A stretch of 64,000 bases of DNA, from positions 18,451,578-18,515,577 of the forward strand of contig NC_091014.1 of the NCBI RefSeq assembly GCF_041296385.1. Reading direction: 5' to 3'. How positions within the stretch are numbered: the first letter of the stretch is position 1; each line of letters begins with the position of its first letter. The notes under the pieces were generated by a model. The model was not told the origin of the DNA, searched no databases, and saw only the letters and a program-made list of their open reading frames with translations. Positions 1 to 9,594 of this stretch are shown one piece after another. The position numbers and the translations under genes are program-made. The stretch is from Aphelocoma coerulescens. Taxonomy: Eukaryota; Chordata; Aves; Passeriformes; Corvidae.

Positions 1-280
1 TTCATCCATACACTGTGTTTCAACTAGCCATAATAATACCTCTGGTGACGCAGTTCTTGCTGCTCGAGGCACGAGCTCTGGCGTGCCCCAGGTCAGAGAG
101 AGTCCAGCTGTGTTCTTCTGTGCGCCGCAGAAACGACTTCGGCATCGGGAAGGGTGCTGCTGGCTGGGCTGGCTAGCTGGCTTCTTTGCAAAGGGAACAC
201 GGCAGGAGCCGATGGTATCGGCTCACATTAGCTCAGAGACAAAGGAAGAGAGAGGCCACCCTGGTCTGACTCCTAACAGG

Positions 281-286
281 TTTATT
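281..286 (-). terminator. Polyadenylation signal of the 46-706 LTR
   Basis: The complement reads AATAAA, downstream of the LTR TATA box on the minus strand and about 235 bases before the LTR end. It could end minus-strand transcripts. Confidence 0.45.
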
Positions 287-362
287 GTCAGAAGTTTGGC
301 AACTCGAAGAAGCTCGGAAGGGATGGAATGTGATGGGATCCTCCCCCGAGGCTTGTCCTCAG

Positions 363-369
363 TTTTATA
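363..369 (-). promoter_or_regulatory. TATA box of the 46-706 LTR
   Basis: The complement reads TATAAAA and lies about 75 bases upstream of the LTR's AATAAA signal, the spacing expected for a short R region. Whether it is active is unknown. Confidence 0.5.
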
Positions 370-1090
370 GAGAGTTTGAAAACCGCAGTGAAAGGGGAAA
401 ACAACCAAAGGGTTACAAGCCGGGGGAGGATACAATTTAACAAGAACCACTGGGGGGAACCGAGAGGCAGGGGTTGTAACAGAGAACCAATGAACAACCG
501 AGTGACCGGGAATTTTCCCGAACCGGGGGAGGTGGCTTGGACCCGGGCACTGCCCAGGGGGTGCAGCTTAGGCTGCTGAGCCTCCCCTCGACCCACCCTC
601 TGAGTCTGCTTCTTTGGGAAACTCGATCCAGGGGAGGGGCTGGGATTGATTGGCATCACGCTGCCCCAGCCCCGCAGTGGGCTGGTCCATTATACGGTGT
701 GGAACAGTGCTTTAAGGTCTCAGGGTCTAGGATCTGGCTCTGCAAATTTATGCCCAGAAGTGCACGAAAGAAAATGCCCTTTGGATTAATTGAGATGCTT
801 AACATAGCAACAAAGCAGTTTTGTTTTGAGTTGGATCCTCTTTTGGATGTCTTAGTCTTCTTAAAATCTTCCTTGTTGTGTCCTCTCTGTGACTTTCTCA
901 CCCATCGCAGAGTCTTGAGGTAGAGGTGGCCATAGTAGAAGAGATCTACAGATATCAGTGCTTTGTTGAAAATATTGATACTAGTCTTGACAGGTTTTCT
1001 TTCAGATCATGCCCAGAACAGGACTTCTTTTTATTTATGTTGATACTCAAGCCAAGCTTCTCAGCAATATAATGAAAATAGTAATATTTT

Positions 1091-1159
1091 TTGTTGGGGT
1101 TTTTTTGTTTGTTTGTTTTTTGTTTTTTTGTTTTTGTTTTTTTTTTTTTGTTTTTTTGC
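1091..1159. repeat. T-rich simple repeat (TTTG/TTTTTG-like)
   Basis: An almost pure T/G tract of irregular TTTG and TTTTTTG units. It gives artefactual Phe/Val-rich frames on the plus strand and Lys-rich frames on the minus strand. Confidence 0.8.
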
Positions 1160-4100
1160 AAAGAGTACTTTGGTTGTTGGAAAGTGGTTGCTGGAAGTAG
1201 CAGATCACTTGTAATTTCGAGCACATCATACATGACCTTTAACATTTGGTTAGGAGTAAGGTCTCTGAAAATTGAGAGTTTTCTCATTTAAGATCTCCTG
1301 TCTTTAAGTGCAGAAAGTATATGCCATTTATAAAGGAGTACTAGTCAAGCATTTTTATCCACATCATAATAAAGAGGTATCATTTTTCAAAATTCCAGTC
1401 CTCAGTAATTGTGCATTATCATTATTCCCCAATATGATTAATATTTCATTTCTTGAAGCTGAATTGCTGAAGAGAAACAGCAGATGATCTAATCAATATA
1501 GATAGTACCTGATCATAATGGTTATGGAAAAAATACGAAAGTAATGTTAACACCTTAGCGCATTATTTCTTGGAATTTACATCCAACTTGCATTTTAATA
1601 TCTTAGCTATGTAAAAAGTAATTCCAGATTTTTAATGCTCATCTTCTAACCTGCCTATTCAGTGGGAAATGCAGAAATTTTTTAAAGTAAAATTTCATAA
1701 GGTGATTTCTCTGCGTAAACTTAGGCCAATTTTGTAGTGCTCAAGCTCGTAGTACAGGAGTACCATGCACCTTTCAAATTTTGTGTCAGTATTACAAAGT
1801 AGTTCCACATCCCAATATACTTAATTCAGTTAAATCTGAGGAAATCTGCATTACCATATGTTTATAGAGGTGGCTATAGACATGTTTCTAAGCGTCTAGT
1901 TAATACAGTGAGTGGAGCCTATCAAATGACTGAGCAGCCAAAACAGTTTACTTCCAGAAAAAAATTCAAAACATAGTCACTTAATATAGTCATTATATCA
2001 GAACATATGATATAATGTGACTTTGGCTGGCCAGAGTCACTCAAGACAGGAGAGTGTCTCCCTTTTGACCCATAGAATACCTGCCACATAAATATCTTAA
2101 GTGCTCTTGGGCCTTTCAAGCAGCACTAGCTGTAAACAACTAATAGATATTTTCAGACTCCTGCAATTACCATGAGTCTATTAACTAACTCTTGTATAGA
2201 AACCTACAAGTAGTAACTGAAGTTTAGGTGTCTTAACCTCAAGTCAAATCCATCCTTGGAGCTCAACTTGAGACCAGGGGGAAGCTTGCCTTATGGAGTG
2301 TCACTTGAGGACTACATGGAAAACACACTGATATGCACCACCACTACCCCCCAAAACTCATGTCAAATTATCCTCCATGTAGACCTTCAAACACCCTAAT
2401 AAATCCTATCATTTTCCAACATTAATTTCTTTCTTTGTTTCAATAGGAATTTCGCAACTGAGTGACAGTGGGAGAGCACATAGGCTTGCCTGGGCTCTTC
2501 ACATTCTCCTACTCAATGGCAGAAGAAAGTTAGGTAATCTATGAGTTATACCTTAAAGGAGGCAAAGAAAAGTAAGGCAAAGAAAATGAAATTAAAATTA
2601 AAGGTGTGTCCCTATATCTGTTCAAGGTAAATTGAGACCTGTGCCTGTATTTCACAGAATGCATAGTTCAGAGCATTATGGCTGTGTAGGTATCTTTGCT
2701 GGTTTTAGGTGAAAGAAGTACTCCAGCCGAAAGCACACTAAGGGTTCATTTTCCAGTGACAGTGTTAATATTGCAGGATATCACTCCCAGATACTTGCTG
2801 TAAAAAGGATAGGGACACAAGGAATGAGTGCCCTTTGGATGCAGAGTGAAAAAACAATCTAATTATGCTGCTGAAGGTCTGCTGAGAAAATGGAATAGAC
2901 ACATCAGCATAATTTAAACTACCTTCTATTTATCAGCACTTCCAGCCATCATTTTGCTGGCCTTGCCCCATTAATACAGACATTTTTATGTAGCTCAAAG
3001 TTCTTCTCTTGTTGACTCATGCTTTTTCTTTGAAGCAAAAATGAAATTAAGGGTTTATCAATATGGAATACAACTCCATTTCTAGTATCTTGTGCTTTTT
3101 GACAGATTTCAAGTTTTCTGCAGGGACATCTGAGGAGGTAGAATATTTAATATTCCCAGCTGTACTTTCAACTCTACCCCTAGTACTACAGTTTTAGTGC
3201 TATACTCCCCGAGTACTTTATTGCTGCTTTATCAGCATCCTCAAACTTTACAAAATGTCAAAAATATTTTATGAGTTTTTGGGCTAATCATAACACCATA
3301 GCTGCCTTCTCAGCAGGAAAGTAAGTAAATCACCTCATTTCTTGTCTTGTTGTTGATCCTTAGAGGTCTCTCTCTTTGTTGTTTCACATACATTTCCCAT
3401 ACTTCTCCAGGTCTGCTGAAATTCAGGTCCAGATACATTTCTTAAATATCAGGATGTATCTGGACCTGCAGCGCAGAGATGGGGAAATGAGGGGAAAATA
3501 TATAAAAATATGTATTGATATTGCATGTCTGCAGAAGAGCTAGGAAAAAACATCCATTGGGGAGTGTAACCTAACCACATTTCATAACTAAAAAACATAA
3601 GAAAAGGGTGACTTAGCTTTCTCCCCTTTGTAATAGACGCTGACACTGTTGAGAGTAGGAAATTTAGTGATCTGCCTCCACTTAAGTATCTACAATTTAG
3701 AGAGCTCAAGTTTCTGATATGTAAATATTTTTTAAAGCTAGTCTCCTTTTAATGTTTATATTGAAGGCTTTCTCCTGCCTTTTTGCCTTTTTTGTCATAT
3801 TCCATGCATTATTCTAGAAATTATAATTAAGTATATTAAAGGTCTTTTCTGACCTGAGTCTTAACCGAGATGAATATTTCTATTATTAATTTGTTTCATT
3901 TGTTTTATTCTGTGCTCTTGTGCATTATGTAGGAAGAGATTCGATGACCTTCTCTTACAGAAATTTTTACTAGTCTCTAATTGGAATAATATGTGATTTG
4001 GTGAAAGCCATATGTATACAGATTCTTAAAGAAACAGCAAAAAATCCCCCAAATAAACAAAAAAAACCCGTGCCCAAAACCAACACAACTCTGAAATCAC

Positions 4101-5000
4101 AAACTTCCTTGATAAAGGGTGCTGCTTAGATGTGCATGCTCTGGGAATTACAACATATCTGCTGACATTTTCTGTGAACTGAAATATTTCAATTAGTCTA
4201 ATCTACTGACTTTTAAGTAGGGTAAAAACAGCACTATTGGATTGGTGCAGTCTTTCTGGGATAATCTTACCAGAAAGAGGAAAAGAAAACTTAAACATAC
4301 ATGAGACTGTATTCTTGCAGTAATCCAATATGAATTTTCTGTGTTTCACTAAATTTCACTTTATCTCAGTGATGAATCATTTTTCCTGTATTTACATAAT
4401 TCAGGGAGTTGTTAAAAAAACCCCAAACAACCCAGACCCCATCTCTCTGAAGTGAACACCTGAGAAGTCATTACCACACATCTTCATATTTACTTCTTGT
4501 AGTTCAACCAACCTCCTCAGTTAGGGAGATACTATTAGACCTTCTGCTGTCACATGTAAATTATTACATATAGGTGTCAAATTAGTCCTTCTTCCACATT
4601 ACTTTAGTGGCAATTCTTGGTTGATCCATTGAAGAGGCAAAGGGTAACAAAAAACCAATGTGCACTGCACGAGCAATGGCATCCAATCCATTGTCCTTTA
4701 ACATGTTGATACAGAGGGTATTACACAAGACAGTCTCGAAGTACTGGCTGGGAATACAAAATCCCTGCCAATGACAAGTAAATCTGTCTCGCATTTTGCT
4801 GAAGCAGCATAATGAATCCCTTCAATTTCTGATCCTCTATTTCTGAGCTAGTCAACTTCTTCTTCTTAGTCAACAGAGAGAAATAAGCACTTCTTATGAT
4901 GTATTTCAGCTGCCTACCTTAAAGATAAATGTGCTATGCACTGCAATTGCCTATTACTTTCTGATGAACTAAAATGGTTTAGATTATAAATAAATGAATG

Positions 5001-5028
5001 TATACATAAAATATACATTTTATGTATA
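5001..5028. repeat. Perfect inverted repeat, 12-bp arms
   Basis: The arm TATACATAAAAT (5001-5012) and its exact reverse complement (5017-5028) flank a four-base loop ATAC. All bases are A/T apart from one C and one G in the arms and the loop C. It could form a hairpin or cruciform; no function is implied. Confidence 0.85.
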
Positions 5029-5533
5029 AATATATATAAAATACAGACATTCCTGGAAGCTGAAGATATGATATAACCAAAAATTGAGGCTGTTTGCTTT
5101 AGATGAAGCAAGACTAGATATACTAGAAAAAGACCCCAAAATACTGAAAGCTACAGGGAAAGAGAATTGCATTTTCTTTTTAAGTCTGACAGTATAGAAC
5201 CGTGGGATATTTGGTGAAATTAAAAGCAACATATCTACAACTTTTGGAAAGGTTCTTCCCTCAGGACACACAGAAGAGTGTTCACCATGTCTTCAGAGCA
5301 ATATTTAAAGACTATCTGTTATATATGAGATATATGAGAGCTACAAAATGAAAGAAAATTATTAATAGATTGGATAATGAAGGCTATGGAAGAAGTATCC
5401 TCCAATGAGTGATGAGATAAACATGAAGTGATTTAACCCAAAAGTGATAGGAGCATCTCTTCTCTTGTGCAACAGATCTGCCATTGGCTTTCTGCATCCA
5501 TGAAGTTCTACCATATGGAACGTGTACATTAGG

Positions 5534-6130
5534 TTAGAATCATAGCAATATAGAACAACTCAGGTTGGAAGGCACCTCAGAAGATCATCTGGTGCAACCT
5601 TTTTTGAGAGTAGATGAGATTAACTAGCACCCTGTCCAATCACATCTTGCAAATATGCAAGCCAGATGGTGATGCTGTGCCTGATGCTCCCCAGGACATG
5701 GTTGGCCCTCCCAGCTGCCAGGGCACTGCTGACTCATAGTCAACTTTCCACTGACCAGGATCCCCAGGTCCCTTTCCATGGTGCTGCTTTCCATCCTCTC
5801 ATTCCCTAGTCTGTCTGAACATCCAGAGTTGCCCCATCCCTGGTGCAGAATCCATCACTTTCCTTTTGTTGAATTCTGATTGGTGATTTTCCAGTCCTCT
5901 AAATTGTTGAGGTCTCTCTGCAGGGCCTCCCTGCCTTTGAAGAAGTCAACAGCTCCTCCCAGTTTTGTATCAGCTGTGAACTTGCTTAGTATCCCTTCCA
6001 GTCCTGGGTCCATTTATGTAATTTATGAAGATGTTGAAGAGCACAGGGCTGAGAACAGAGGCCTGGAGAACCCCACTAGTGACAGGTCCCCAGTCAGATG
6101 TCACCCCATTCGCTACAACCCTTTGTGCCC
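5534..6130 (-). mobile_element. CR1 LINE, 3' part (RT end and 3' UTR)
   Basis: This is the reverse complement of a CR1 3' half. The 3' end lies near 5534, where AGAATCATAG and GGTTGGAAGG mark the CR1 tail box. Moving up, the sequence enters the C-terminal ORF2 region (text such as CAGGTCCCTTTCCATGG). It stops at 6130, where a solo LTR interrupts it, and resumes at 6492. The reading frames are broken. CR1 is a non-LTR retrotransposon common in birds; it moves by reverse transcription and most copies are 5'-truncated. Confidence 0.9.
6125..6130. repeat. Target site duplication, left copy (GTGCCC)
   Basis: GTGCCC directly precedes the LTR and recurs exactly at 6492-6497 directly after it. Removing the LTR and one copy rejoins the CR1 sequence. 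Six bases is the duplication length made by alpharetroviral integrases. Confidence 0.8.
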
Positions 6131-6491
6131 TATTACCGCAGGCCTGGGCCCTAGGGTATATCACTGTGTCCCGCAGCCATAGGGAGGAGGAGGAGAGAAG
6201 ATCCAGCAGGCAGGAATTGTGCAGCGAGATTGATTTATTCAATTATTTTACAAACTCTTTTATAGACTTTTTTCTTCTTAGTCTAATTGGACAAAGGACC
6301 AGCCACCCCTTGGGGTGATTGGCTAAAATCCTAAAACATCCATTGTCAAAATATTTTCCACTATACCATAAACAAGACTTTTCAAGGTCGCAGGTGGCTT
6401 GGTTGTTTACCTCTTCTGCATGAGAGAAAAGTCTCTCACGGACTTAGAAACTAGCAAGAAAATCCTTGCTAGCATCATTTTTGTATCTACA
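6131..6491 (-). mobile_element. Solo LTR nested in CR1
   Basis: A 361-bp LTR-like insert. On the minus strand it starts TGTAGATACA, carries TATAAAA (complement of 6258-6264) and AATAAA (complement of 6234-6239), and ends close to GGGACACA / GGTAATA. It sits exactly between two copies of GTGCCC, and the CR1 sequence continues on either side, so both borders come from the break in CR1. The 3' terminus lacks the canonical CA at 6131; either the terminal bases mutated or the true LTR end is the CA near 6165 with extra bases beyond it. No internal retroviral sequence remains, as expected after LTR-LTR recombination. The six-base duplication suggests an alpharetrovirus-like integrase, which is inference. 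Confidence 0.8.
6258..6264 (-). promoter_or_regulatory. TATA box of the nested LTR
   Basis: The complement reads TATAAAA, about 20 bases upstream of the AATAAA at 6234-6239, a compact U3/R junction. Confidence 0.5.
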
Positions 6492-6497
6492 GTGCCC
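6492..6497. repeat. Target site duplication, right copy (GTGCCC)
   Basis: An exact match of 6125-6130 on the other side of the nested LTR. Confidence 0.8.
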
Positions 6498-6647
6498 CAC
6501 CCATGAGCCAGTTGCTCACCCATCACATGATGTGTTTACCTAGCTGGGACATTTTGTCCAGAAGGATCCTGTGAGAGACGGTATTGAAAGCTTTACTGAA
6601 ATCCAAAAAGATTACATCCACTGGCCTCCCTTGATCAGCAAGGCGGG

Positions 6648-6926
6648 TTACCTTGTCATGTCAGGGTTTTTAGGACTCTTCTGGCCTGGGTTGTACCAGC
6701 TGTGTGATGCTTCCAAGTTAATTTCTGGTAAATTGAAGTGTTCCGTAAGGACAAGAGCAATTGACTTGTAAGCATCCCTTAGTTCCTCAAAGAATAATTT
6801 GTCAGCGTCATCGTCCTGGCTGGGAGGTCTAGAGTAGACTCCCACTATGTCATCCACATTATTTTTTTGCCCCTTGATTCTTATCCAGAGACTCTCAACT
6901 GTGCCATTGCTGACTGTGAGCTCCAT
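6648..6926 (-). pseudogene. CR1 ORF2 endonuclease fragment
   Basis: A 92-codon open stretch matches the middle of the CR1 apurinic-type endonuclease: a V-G-V-Y-x-R-P-P motif, an acidic stretch, then the L-V-L...F-N-L-P-E catalytic-core motif. In an intact element the last motif reads G-D-F-N-L-P; here the GD is replaced by EH, so the aspartate is lost. The N-terminal part of the domain lies upstream (to about 7200) but is broken by stops and frameshifts. The C-terminal end runs straight into the deletion junction with RT. It cannot make a working enzyme. Confidence 0.8.
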
Positions 6927-7278
6927 ACATTCTAATCCTTCTATTACATATTATGCTACACCTCTGCCTCTTCTGCCCTGCCTATCTCTCCTGAAGAGCC
7001 TGTAACCACCCAACAGGGCACTCCAGTCACAGGACTTATCCCACCAGGTTTCACTTATGCCAGTGATGTCAAATCTCTGAGACTGGGCCAAAGCCTTGGG
7101 CTCTCTTGTTTGTTCCTCATGTTGGGTGCGTTAGTGCAGGAACATTTCAGGTGTGGTACATTGGAGCCAAGGCATCCTAAAGCAGATTGAGGCATCCCAC
7201 TCGTGCTCTTTTCCTCAAGTCGTGGCACCTATTGCTCATCACTGGTGAGTCTGGTTTTATCCCTTTTTCCCTTGCAAG

Positions 7279-7380
7279 CTAGTTTAAAGCTCGGCCAAGG
7301 AGCCCCACTAACTCCTGTGCTAGAAGTATTTTTCCCCTCTGAGAGAAATGCATCCCATCAGGTGTCAGTAGACCAGTTAA
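7279..7380 (-). pseudogene. CR1 ORF1 C-terminal esterase-like end
   Basis: The last 29 or so codons before the stop match the C-terminus of CR1 ORF1, which in this LINE group ends in an SGNH-type esterase domain. The D-G-M-H motif (Asp codon 7357-7359, His codon 7348-7350) corresponds to the Asp/His part of that catalytic site. It is followed by an S-x-R-G-K segment and a hydrophobic helix ending R-A-L-N. The frame stays open above 7380, but CR1 similarity is lost there, so the copy is truncated. Confidence 0.65.
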
Positions 7381-7495
7381 AGAGTTTGTCATATCTTGTT
7401 GCAAAGTGATTAAAGGATCAGGGGCATGGGTCATTGATAGAATTATGGGATCAATAAAAGAACTGTACAAGCAATAGGCCTGCAAGCAAAGGTTA
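7381..7495. other. Junction sequence between CR1 and an LTR
   Basis: A short unassigned stretch between the CR1 5' breakpoint and the TGTGAGAAA start of the next LTR-like block. It contains AGGCCTGCAAGCA-type text that partly recurs at 7543-7556, so it may belong to the same element. Confidence 0.4.
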
Positions 7496-7841
7496 GTGTG
7501 AGAAATTGTCTGCAGGAAAAAAATCCCTGTGTGAGAAATAGGCCTGGGAACAAGAAGGGAGTTTGAGGATGTGCAGCTGTGCAGATAAGACCCAGAGAAG
7601 GGAGGGTGAACTCTGAATTCTTTTAATCATAACATAACTAGTAGAAGCTTGCCAATGTAGTCTAATTCTGTAGAAGCAGAAATGTGCTTTGATAGGTTTT
7701 AAGTCACTTAAGAATTAACAAGCTGGGATACTATATAAGTGCCTCTGGATTGCTAATAGAGGGAGCTTGCTTTTATCAACCATATTGGCTGGGTCAGCAA
7801 TTCCTCCCTCTGCCAGAGTCCACGGACCCTTTTCCAACAAT
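7496..7841 (+). mobile_element. Probable LTR of unknown family
   Basis: This starts TGTGAGAAATTG and ends TTTTCCAACA, with a TATATAA box at 7732-7738 about 105 bases before the end. TGTGAGAAAT occurs again at 7531, so the true left edge could be either copy. The next bases (7842 on) do not begin with the TGG expected of a primer-binding site, and no target duplication was found. AATAAA is absent; TAATAG near 7756 is the closest variant. LTR identity is inferred from layout alone. Confidence 0.5.
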
Positions 7842-9594
7842 ATCTGTGTCAGGATCCTGTGATGTGGGGTCCAGCTGCAGCTGGACAAAAGGTGTTGTAT
7901 AACTGCACATTCTCAGGGAGGACTTGAGGTCTGGGTTTCACATGTGACTTTAATGTGGCATTAAAAAAAAATAAATTTAGACTGGTCACTAGGTTTAAAC
8001 CTGATATAATTGCTTTGTGGATTTGAAATCTTTTCTCTGTGATTTTTATGCAAATCCTTTCTATATAAGATTTCCAATGAGAGAAAGAGAATAAGCTTCC
8101 AATTGCATTTATAGAAGAGAAAACATCTTTAATTCTCTATTTGATCTCAATATTTTAGTGATCACATATAGGTTCTCTTGCATGAAAGTGCTCCACAAGA
8201 GATCAAACAGATTATAAATGAGAAGCTGGATTTTACTGTGGTCATATTTTTTCAATAACAAAAGACAAAGCCATTAGGCAGTTGTTTGATTTAGCTTTAT
8301 TTTACCCATACTTATGTACAAAAATATTTATGTTTCTTGGAAAGCTGTATGCCTTAGATCATCACCATTCCTTTTCCTATTTCTTAGATAACTGCTAAAT
8401 TCCCATCTTCTAAGACAGAACGTTGTGGCTGTCGTTCAGTGTGCCAAGATTAGCAGAGATTCTCTGTCATGCATTTTGTCTTTTGACAGCTCAGTGGTGT
8501 AATTACTTACAATGTCACTGCTGTTGCTGCAGCTGTAATCAGCTTCTACTCTCTTGTCTCTTATTCTGCCATCTTTCAGTGCCATCAAGAACCATGCATC
8601 AGCCTTGCTATCTTGGACATCCTTAATGAAAGAAACTTTTCCTTGAACATATTGGAGGCCCTGAAAAAACACTGTCTAAAGAAAAGACCTTCAAAAAATT
8701 GTCATCCTTGTCATGAGCAACAGGACTAACATTGTCACAGTATAATGATAGGTGGTCCAATAAAATCCAGTGACTTTATCACACCATCATTTTCTTTTTT
8801 TTTCACCTCTGGAGCCAATCAGATACAGATTGCTACTGAGAGGAAGTATTGCCAGAAGAAGAGCATGCCTATTTTTTACTACTACAGGAAAGCAAATATA
8901 CAGCAATTGATTCATGTTTGATCTTCGTCAACAGTTACCTTGGATTCCTAAATACTAACCTATATGCAACTTAAACACATTTCTTTTTCATTTGGGGGCA
9001 AACTGAGAATACAATGTAGGAAATATTTGGTATTTGACCTCTTAGGTGACTGAAGATGTGAATTATCTATATCTAGAACAGGATAGGAAGTCATGTAAAT
9101 AAACTGGAGGGGGGAAAGAAAATAAAATATCTAAAAAATCTAAAAAAAAAAGACGTCATTCCAAACTTTCACTTTATACAGGAATGCTAGCAAGTTAAAT
9201 TTGGGTGAGAAAATTACCTAGATATAATTAATAGCTTGGTCTTTGTGGCTGATTCTTGAGAGTCTTGTTAAACCTTGTAAAAGGTTGGCCATCACGCTTG
9301 TTAAAAGACAGCAGTGGTCTTGACTCTGATTCTAGGAGTAAAAAAATTGTAAACTCTGGACTGATCCATACACAGTGATCCTGATAAATGTATTAAACAT
9401 ATAAACAAATATATTAGTCAATTAAAAAAACAAGGGGGAAAAAGCTGTTCTTTTTCTTTTTTAACGATACCTGTATGTCACGATTTTGGCACCTACATAT
9501 GTTGAATTTACACCAGCCACTGTCAGATATTTTAGCTGGTGATCATAGCTTTTTATTAGTTATGGTAGTCTAATCAAGACTTGAGTCAAGGTGA
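7842..9594. other. Unassigned DNA with one possible exon
   Basis: AT-rich sequence without a recognised repeat, except for A-rich stretches near 7962 and 9141. The only coding-like segment is 8511-8660 on the minus strand. Confidence 0.5.
8511..8660 (-). CDS. Possible internal exon, 50 codons, gene unknown
   Basis: The minus strand has a pyrimidine-rich tract ending TTTTTTCAG directly before 8660 and a consensus donor GTAAGT at 8510-8505. The enclosed segment is 150 bases, a multiple of three. Starting at its first base, it is fully open for 50 codons (phase 0 to phase 0). The predicted peptide is mixed and hydrophilic with many Lys, Asp and Ser, an A-W-F-L-M core and one Cys. That is unlike the Phe/Ile/Lys-rich random frames around it. 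I do not recognise the protein family. No other convincing exon was found on this strand, so it could be one exon of a long-intron gene, a decayed exon, or chance. Confidence 0.3.

Larger units (their letters stand above)
46..706 (-). mobile_element. GC-rich retroviral-type LTR, probably solo
   Basis: Read on the minus strand this block has LTR order. A TG start (TGTTCCACACCG, about 706) is followed by a GC-rich U3, a TATAAAA box (complement of 363-369), an AATAAA signal (complement of 281-286) and a CA end (CTGCGTCA, about 46). It is clearly richer in G+C than the AT-rich DNA downstream. The 46 bases before it show no retroviral sequence and nothing after it resembles gag, pol or env, so a solo LTR is likely. 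I could not find a matching target duplication, so the outer borders, especially 706, are approximate. The family was not identified. Open frames across it look incidental. Confidence 0.6.
707..5533. other. Unassigned AT-rich DNA
   Basis: No gene or interspersed repeat was recognised. It holds a T-rich, TTTG/TTTTTG-like tract at about 1091-1159, a short A-rich stretch near 4051-4075 and a perfect inverted repeat at 5001-5028. A 70-codon minus-strand frame at 4582-4794 has no recognised family and is discussed under findings. Other open frames are short and look random. Confidence 0.6.
6492..7380 (-). mobile_element. CR1 LINE, 5' part (ORF1 end, endonuclease, start of RT)
   Basis: The minus strand runs from the C-terminal end of CR1 ORF1 (near 7380) through the ORF1/ORF2 spacer (about 7200-7278) and a frameshifted endonuclease region (about 7200-6650). 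It then jumps to the reverse transcriptase segment around the conserved DFSKAF-type motif (about 6500-6640). The part between endonuclease and RT is missing, so there is an internal deletion near 6640-6660. Together with 5534-6130 this is one damaged, 5'-truncated CR1 copy. Confidence 0.88.
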
